Shown: positions 22,918 through 25,685 of the stretch, in pieces
Numbering within the stretch: the first letter of the stretch is position 1
How the letters are laid out: the number at the start of each line of letters is the position of its first letter
Source: an uncultured Eubacteriales bacterium
GTDB taxonomy: Bacteria; Bacillota; Clostridia; Oscillospirales; Oscillospiraceae
NCBI GenBank assembly: GCA_902475455.1
Contig: CABRZO010000010.1
Location: 1 to 25,685, forward strand
Direction of reading: 5' to 3'
Length of the DNA: 25,685 bases
Position numbers and translations under genes: made by a program
The notes under the pieces: model-generated
What the model saw: only the letters and a program-made list of their open reading frames with translations
What the model was told of the DNA's origin: nothing
Databases searched by the model: none

Positions 22918-23513
22918 TGGGGATGCTGAAAATCAAGGAGGCCATCGTGGTGGAGGGCCGCTATGACCAGAATACCCTGTCCCAGCTGGTGGATACCCTC
23001 ATCATCCCCACCCAGGGCTTTGGTATCTTCAAGGACCCGGAAAAGGCCGCCCTGCTGCGGCGGGTGGCCCGGGCCCGGGGCATCATTGTCCTCACCGACA
23101 GCGACGGGGCGGGCTTCGTGATCCGGAATCACCTAAAGGGAATCCTGCCCCCAGAGCAGGTGAAGCACGCCTACATCCCCGACCTCTTCGGCAAGGAGCG
23201 CCGGAAGCGGACCCCGGGCAAGGAGGGCAAGCTGGGGGTGGAGGGGATGCGCCCTGAAGTGCTGGAGCACTGCCTCCGTGCCGCCGGGGCCACTATCCTG
23301 GGGGAGGAGGAGCAAGAGGAGCCCCGGCGCCATATCACAAAATTGGACCTCTATCAGGACGGTTTTTCCGGCGGGCCCGACAGCGCCGCCCGGCGCCAGG
23401 CCCTGCTGCGGCGTCTGGAGCTGCCGGAGCACCTGACCGCCAAGGCTCTGCCCCAGGTACTGGACAGCCTGCTCACCTATGAGCAGTACAAAGAAATCGT
23501 AGATCAACTCTAA
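22917..23513 (+). CDS. rnmV: Ribonuclease M5 (5S rRNA maturation)
   Basis: The protein has 198 residues, with an N-terminal TOPRIM domain: the acidic VVEGRYD (Glu then Asp) near residue 12 and TDSDGAGFVIRNHL near residue 62 are the two metal-binding motifs. PDLFGKERRKRTPGKEGKLGVEG matches the RNase M5 loop, and the short C-terminal helical part (LTAKALPQVLDSLLTYEQY) is also found in the family. In Firmicutes it trims the 5S rRNA precursor. In Bacillus rnmV is followed by ksgA; here a terminator follows and no ksgA is seen. ATG 22917 overlaps the holA stop; ATG 22923 is an alternative two codons later. Confidence 0.92.
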   Translation: MGMLKIKEAIVVEGRYDQNTLSQLVDTLIIPTQGFGIFKDPEKAALLRRVARARGIIVLTDSDGAGFVIRNHLKGILPPEQVKHAYIPDLFGKERRKRTPGKEGKLGVEGMRPEVLEHCLRAAGATILGEEEQEEPRRHITKLDLYQDGFSGGPDSAARRQALLRRLELPEHLTAKALPQVLDSLLTYEQYKEIVDQL

Positions 23514-23516
23514 TCA

Positions 23517-23563
23517 ATTCCGCCCGCCCCAGTGTTTTTTAACTGGTGTGGGCGGAATATTTT
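23517..23563 (+). terminator. Terminator of comEC-holA-rnmV run
   Basis: Seventeen bases at 23517-23533 pair with 23542-23558 with two imperfect positions; an eight-base loop of mainly T separates the arms, and ATTTTA follows. It starts four bases after the rnmV stop. Confidence 0.8.
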
Positions 23564-23593
23564 ACCAATTTCTTCGACACACTCCGGGGGAAA

Positions 23594-23636
23594 AATACGG
23601 TTTTTTTCGTATTACGAACTGTTTCCACCTGGAAAC
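23594..23636. promoter_or_regulatory. Two dyads upstream of the DUF6514-like gene
   Basis: AATACG (23594-23599) and CGTATT (23608-23613) flank an eight-base T-rich spacer. Next, GTTTCCA (23621-23627) and TGGAAAC (23630-23636) form a near-continuous palindrome with a two-base centre. The second dyad ends about 48 bases before the -10 box at 23684, a distance suiting an activator or distal operator. The binding protein is unknown. Confidence 0.35.
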
Positions 23637-23660
23637 GTCGAAAGGATGCGAACGATTTTG

Positions 23661-23689
23661 CTGGAAAATGCCGGCGAAATCCGTATAAT
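23661..23689 (+). promoter_or_regulatory. Promoter of the DUF6514-like gene
   Basis: A perfect TATAAT stands at 23684-23689. CTGGAA at 23661-23666, 17 bases upstream, is a weak -35 box. Transcription from about 23696 would leave a leader of 28 bases with GGAGGG and then GTG, which supports the short gene start. Confidence 0.6.
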
Positions 23690-23723
23690 TCCTCTATGTG
23701 AGAGAGAATTTGGAGGGATTTCG

Positions 23724-23978
23724 GTGAATGAGGTCTTATATGCGGAGGAAAGTTACATTGATTTAAATGGATTGTCCCACTGTCTGGAATACCAGCTGCT
23801 GGTGGAGCCGGGACAGCCCTGCCGCTATGGAGTGGCTATTCTGGACCGGGACGGAGACAGCGCCCGGGTCCGGGATTTGACTACCCGTCGGGAGCGGGCG
23901 GAGGAGGTGCTGGAGCTGCTGCGGCGCAACCTGGTGACCCCGGTGACCCTGGGGGATGTGGTGGCGGATCTGCTGTAA
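23724..23978 (+). CDS. Small conserved hypothetical protein, DUF6514-like
   Basis: The 84-residue product begins at GTG 23724, six bases after GGAGGG and about 28 bases after the predicted transcription start. A longer frame from 23532 would run through the rnmV terminator and the promoter, so I reject it. The sequence has a tyrosine-rich start (VLYAEESYIDLNGLSHCLEY), then YGVAILDRDGDSARVRDLTTRR, and ends with a helix and VTPVTLGDVVADLL. This order (YYL strand, YGI strand, Thr/Arg helix, VTP-L-DVV end) reminds me of the DUF6514 family of short Firmicutes proteins; the match is from memory. No membrane helix or signal peptide is present. Its function is not known; it has its own promoter and an upstream dyad. 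Confidence 0.72.
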   Translation: MNEVLYAEESYIDLNGLSHCLEYQLLVEPGQPCRYGVAILDRDGDSARVRDLTTRRERAEEVLELLRRNLVTPVTLGDVVADLL

Positions 23979-23992
23979 AAGAGGGAAAGGGC

Positions 23993-24021
23993 TTTTCTTC
24001 CTGAGTTGGTTGTGGTACACT
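23993..24021 (+). promoter_or_regulatory. Candidate extended -10 promoter for the CmpB-like gene
   Basis: TGGTACACT at 24013-24021 reads as TG, one base, TACACT. TTTTCT at 23993-23998 lies 17 bases before it. The leader to ATG 24057 would be about 28 bases. Confidence 0.45.
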
Positions 24022-24056
24022 GAGCCAGTGCAATCAACGCTTAGGGAGAAATGATT

Positions 24057-25349
24057 ATGAGTTACAGCCATCTTGACCTGCTCTGCTATCTGCTGCTCTA
24101 CTCCTTTGTGGGCTGGGTAGTGGAGGTGGTCTTTGTCTCCATCCGGGACAAACAGCTGCGCAACCGGGGCTTTTTCAATCTGCCCTTCTGCCTGTCCTAC
24201 GGTGTGGCCATGGATATTCTGATCCTGGTGCTGCCCACCATGGAGGACCATTACCTGGGTCAGTACATCGCCTGTCTGATTGTGTCCTCGGTGGTGACCT
24301 TCCTCTCCGGCGGCCTGGCCAAGCGCATCAGCCGCACGGAGCTCTGGAAGTACCAGGAGAACGCCCTGTTTGCCGGCAGCCGCAAATGGTTCCTGCTGTC
24401 CCTGCTCCAGGCCCTGGCCTTTTTTGGGGCCTATCTGCTGTTGCACCCGGTGTTTTTCACCCTGGTGAACCTGCTGCCCAATCTGTTGGTTTCGGTGGCC
24501 TGCACCGTCATGGGAATTTTGCTGGCGGCGGACTTTGTGTTGATTCTGCTGGCCATGCGCCGCCGCCGGACCTCGGCGGAGCTGGAGGAGTTCCAGGCCC
24601 AACGGCAGAAGGGCAAGCGGGGGCTGAGCCAGGCCCTGTACCGTTTGGTCTGGAACCGGCTGAATAAAGCCTATCCCAACCTAGACCGGATGGAGGAGCA
24701 GGGGGAGAAGCAGATCTTTGCCCGGGGTGTGTGCTTTGACAAACTGGTCTGGGTGTTTCTCATCTGCTCGCTGCTGGGAGATCTGATTGAGACGGTGTTC
24801 TGCCGCTTCACCGCCGGGGTGTGGATGAGCCGCACCAGCCTGATCTACGGCACCTTCAGCGTGGTATGGGGCATTGGGGCCGTGGTGCTGACGGTGGTGC
24901 TCCAGAAGCTGGCGGACAAAGAGGATCGGTATGTGTTTCTGGCGGGCTTCTTTGTGGGCGGCGTCTATGAATATATGTGCAGCGTGTTTACCGAGGTGTT
25001 CTTCGGCACCACCTTCTGGGATTACAGCAACATGCCCTTCAACTTTGGAGGCCGCACTAACCTGCTGTTCTGCGTGTTTTGGGGCCTGTTGGCGGTGGTC
25101 TGGATCAAGGGACTTTACCCCCGGCTCAGCAACCTGATCGAAAAAATCCCGCCGGTGGCGGGCAAGATCATCACCTGGGTACTGCTGGTGCTGCTGATAC
25201 TGGACGCCATGGTCAGCGTGGCAGCCATGCTGCGCTATGTGCAGCGGGCCAGTGACCCCACGGTGTACAATGCGATCCAGCAGTTTTTGGATCAGGCCTA
25301 CCCGGATCGGATGATCGAGTGGGTGTGGCCCAATATGCGCCTGTCTTGA
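24057..25349 (+). CDS. Multi-pass membrane protein with two CmpB-like (putative ABC permease) halves
   Basis: The 430-residue protein has an estimated ten or so hydrophobic segments. The first half opens with YSFVGWVVEVVF and NRGFFNLPFCLSYGVAM, the hallmark of the CmpB-type putative ABC transporter permease family. After a charged cytosolic stretch (AMRRRRTSAELEEFQAQRQ and on to about residue 220) the second half repeats the plan: CSLLGDLIETVFCRF, SRTSLIYGTFSVVWG, YEYMCSVFTEVFFGTTFWDYS and PFNFGGRTNLLF. The second half retains the WDYS-PFN-GR motif that the first lacks, so the halves have diverged. No ATPase gene is adjacent, and transport activity is unproven for the family. ATG 24057 fits AGGGAG with an eight-base gap; the ATG at 24051 is too close. 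Confidence 0.82.
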   Translation: MSYSHLDLLCYLLLYSFVGWVVEVVFVSIRDKQLRNRGFFNLPFCLSYGVAMDILILVLPTMEDHYLGQYIACLIVSSVVTFLSGGLAKRISRTELWKYQENALFAGSRKWFLLSLLQALAFFGAYLLLHPVFFTLVNLLPNLLVSVACTVMGILLAADFVLILLAMRRRRTSAELEEFQAQRQKGKRGLSQALYRLVWNRLNKAYPNLDRMEEQGEKQIFARGVCFDKLVWVFLICSLLGDLIETVFCRFTAGVWMSRTSLIYGTFSVVWGIGAVVLTVVLQKLADKEDRYVFLAGFFVGGVYEYMCSVFTEVFFGTTFWDYSNMPFNFGGRTNLLFCVFWGLLAVVWIKGLYPRLSNLIEKIPPVAGKIITWVLLVLLILDAMVSVAAMLRYVQRASDPTVYNAIQQFLDQAYPDRMIEWVWPNMRLS

Positions 25350-25352
25350 ATA

Positions 25353-25394
25353 AAATCCCCGGCTTCCGCTTTCTTGGGCGGAAGCCGGGGATTT
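25353..25394. terminator. Bidirectional terminator between convergent genes
   Basis: A perfect 17-pair stem, 25353-25369 against 25378-25394, has an eight-base loop. A-rich bases precede it and ATTTA ends it, so it can serve both the membrane-protein gene and the minus-strand glnS. Confidence 0.93.
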
Positions 25395-25407
25395 ATCGTT
25401 TGGCTTG

Positions 25408-25685
25408 TTACTTGGCGGGTTTGAAGCTGTCCTTCAGGGAGACGCTGCGGTTAAACACCAGGTGCTCCGAGGTGGAGTCCTTGTTGTCCACGCAGAAGTA
25501 GCCCTGCCGCAGGAACTGGAAGGAGGCGGGGGCGGTGGCTCCGGCCAGGGAGGCCTCCAGCTTGCAGTCGGTGAGCACTTCCAGGGAGTTGGGGTTCAGG
25601 CAGTCCAGGAAGTTTTTGCCGCCGGCGTCGGGGGCGGCGTCGGAGAACAGATTGTCATAGAGCCGGACCTCGGCGGTGATGGCGG
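25408..25685 (-). CDS. glnS: Glutaminyl-tRNA synthetase, C-terminal end (truncated by window edge)
   Basis: Reading the minus strand from the window edge gives 91 residues that end with a TAA at 25408-25410. The segment FQFLRQGYFCVDNKD, followed by HLVFNRSVSLKDSF, is the conserved end of the C-terminal anticodon-binding beta-barrel of GlnRS. EVRLYDNLFSD and the LDCLNPNSLEV strand before it also fit that domain. The catalytic HIGH and KMSKS parts lie beyond the window. Clostridia differ in whether they charge tRNA-Gln directly or by transamidation, so its presence shows that direct charging is possible here. A GluRS is the alternative, but these C-terminal motifs belong to GlnRS. Confidence 0.93.
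   Translation of the reverse strand, partial: AITAEVRLYDNLFSDAAPDAGGKNFLDCLNPNSLEVLTDCKLEASLAGATAPASFQFLRQGYFCVDNKDSTSEHLVFNRSVSLKDSFKPAK

Noticed and set aside
23614..23636. A LexA/SOS box near CGAACTGTTTCC
   Set aside because: The GAAC and GTT halves are not spaced as in the Firmicutes consensus, and the better symmetry is the GTTTCCA/TGGAAAC dyad.
23532..23723. N-terminal extension of the DUF6514-like gene from ATG 23532
   Set aside because: It would start inside the rnmV terminator and cross a TATAAT promoter; GTG 23724 has a proper ribosome site.
1..25685. CRISPR arrays, insertion sequences, tRNA or rRNA genes
   Set aside because: No direct repeat series, transposase-like protein, terminal inverted repeats, or cloverleaf/rRNA sequence was recognised on reading.

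Overview
The window looks like a chromosomal segment of a fairly GC-rich Firmicute of the Clostridia, most likely an Oscillospiraceae-type gut anaerobe. The evidence is a T-box leader in front of alaS, an RNase M5 gene, mltG followed by a U32-family gene as in Bacillus, comEC followed by holA, Gram-positive ribosome binding sites and a few TTG/GTG starts. This placement is inferred from gene content, not from a marker-gene comparison.

Left part (1-11,290): an accessory sugar-acid catabolism region. It opens with the 3' end of a carbohydrate ABC transporter permease. A tight plus-strand run follows: an IlvD/Edd-type sugar-acid dehydratase, a TIM-barrel isomerase/epimerase, a cytosolic beta-propeller-like protein with one calcium-type DxDGDG loop, a DapA-superfamily aldolase and a D-2-hydroxyacid dehydrogenase. 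A convergent minus-strand gene encodes a 600-residue PrpR-like regulator whose AAA+ module looks catalytically dead. Divergent from it is a second plus-strand run: a small cupin, an RraA/HMG-aldolase-like protein, a DUF1537 four-carbon acid-sugar kinase (OtnK type) and an OtnC-type class II aldolase/decarboxylase, closed by a strong terminator. A reasonable reading is uptake of a sugar acid, dehydration and aldol cleavage (first run), and phosphorylation plus decarboxylating conversion of a 3-oxo-tetronate to a triose phosphate (second run). The exact substrate cannot be read from sequence.

Middle part (11,346-19,550): housekeeping genes. They are thymidylate kinase, a DJ-1/PfpI protein, 5-formyltetrahydrofolate cyclo-ligase (overlapping the previous gene), mltG, a U32 family protein probably involved in tRNA hydroxylation, an unlisted 55-residue two-helix membrane protein, a T-box-controlled alaS and a HIT-family hydrolase, ending at a bidirectional hairpin terminator.

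Right part (19,599-25,685): comEC, holA and rnmV form one run ending in a terminator. Next is a short gene of a DUF6514-like family with its own promoter and an upstream dyad, then a membrane protein made of two CmpB-like halves. A symmetrical terminator separates this from the 3' end of a minus-strand glnS. No rRNA, tRNA, insertion sequence, CRISPR array or phage gene was seen. The most interesting items are the sugar-acid cluster as a possible unassigned pathway, its degenerate activator, the cluster's propeller protein and the non-DHAD cysteine arrangement of the dehydratase.
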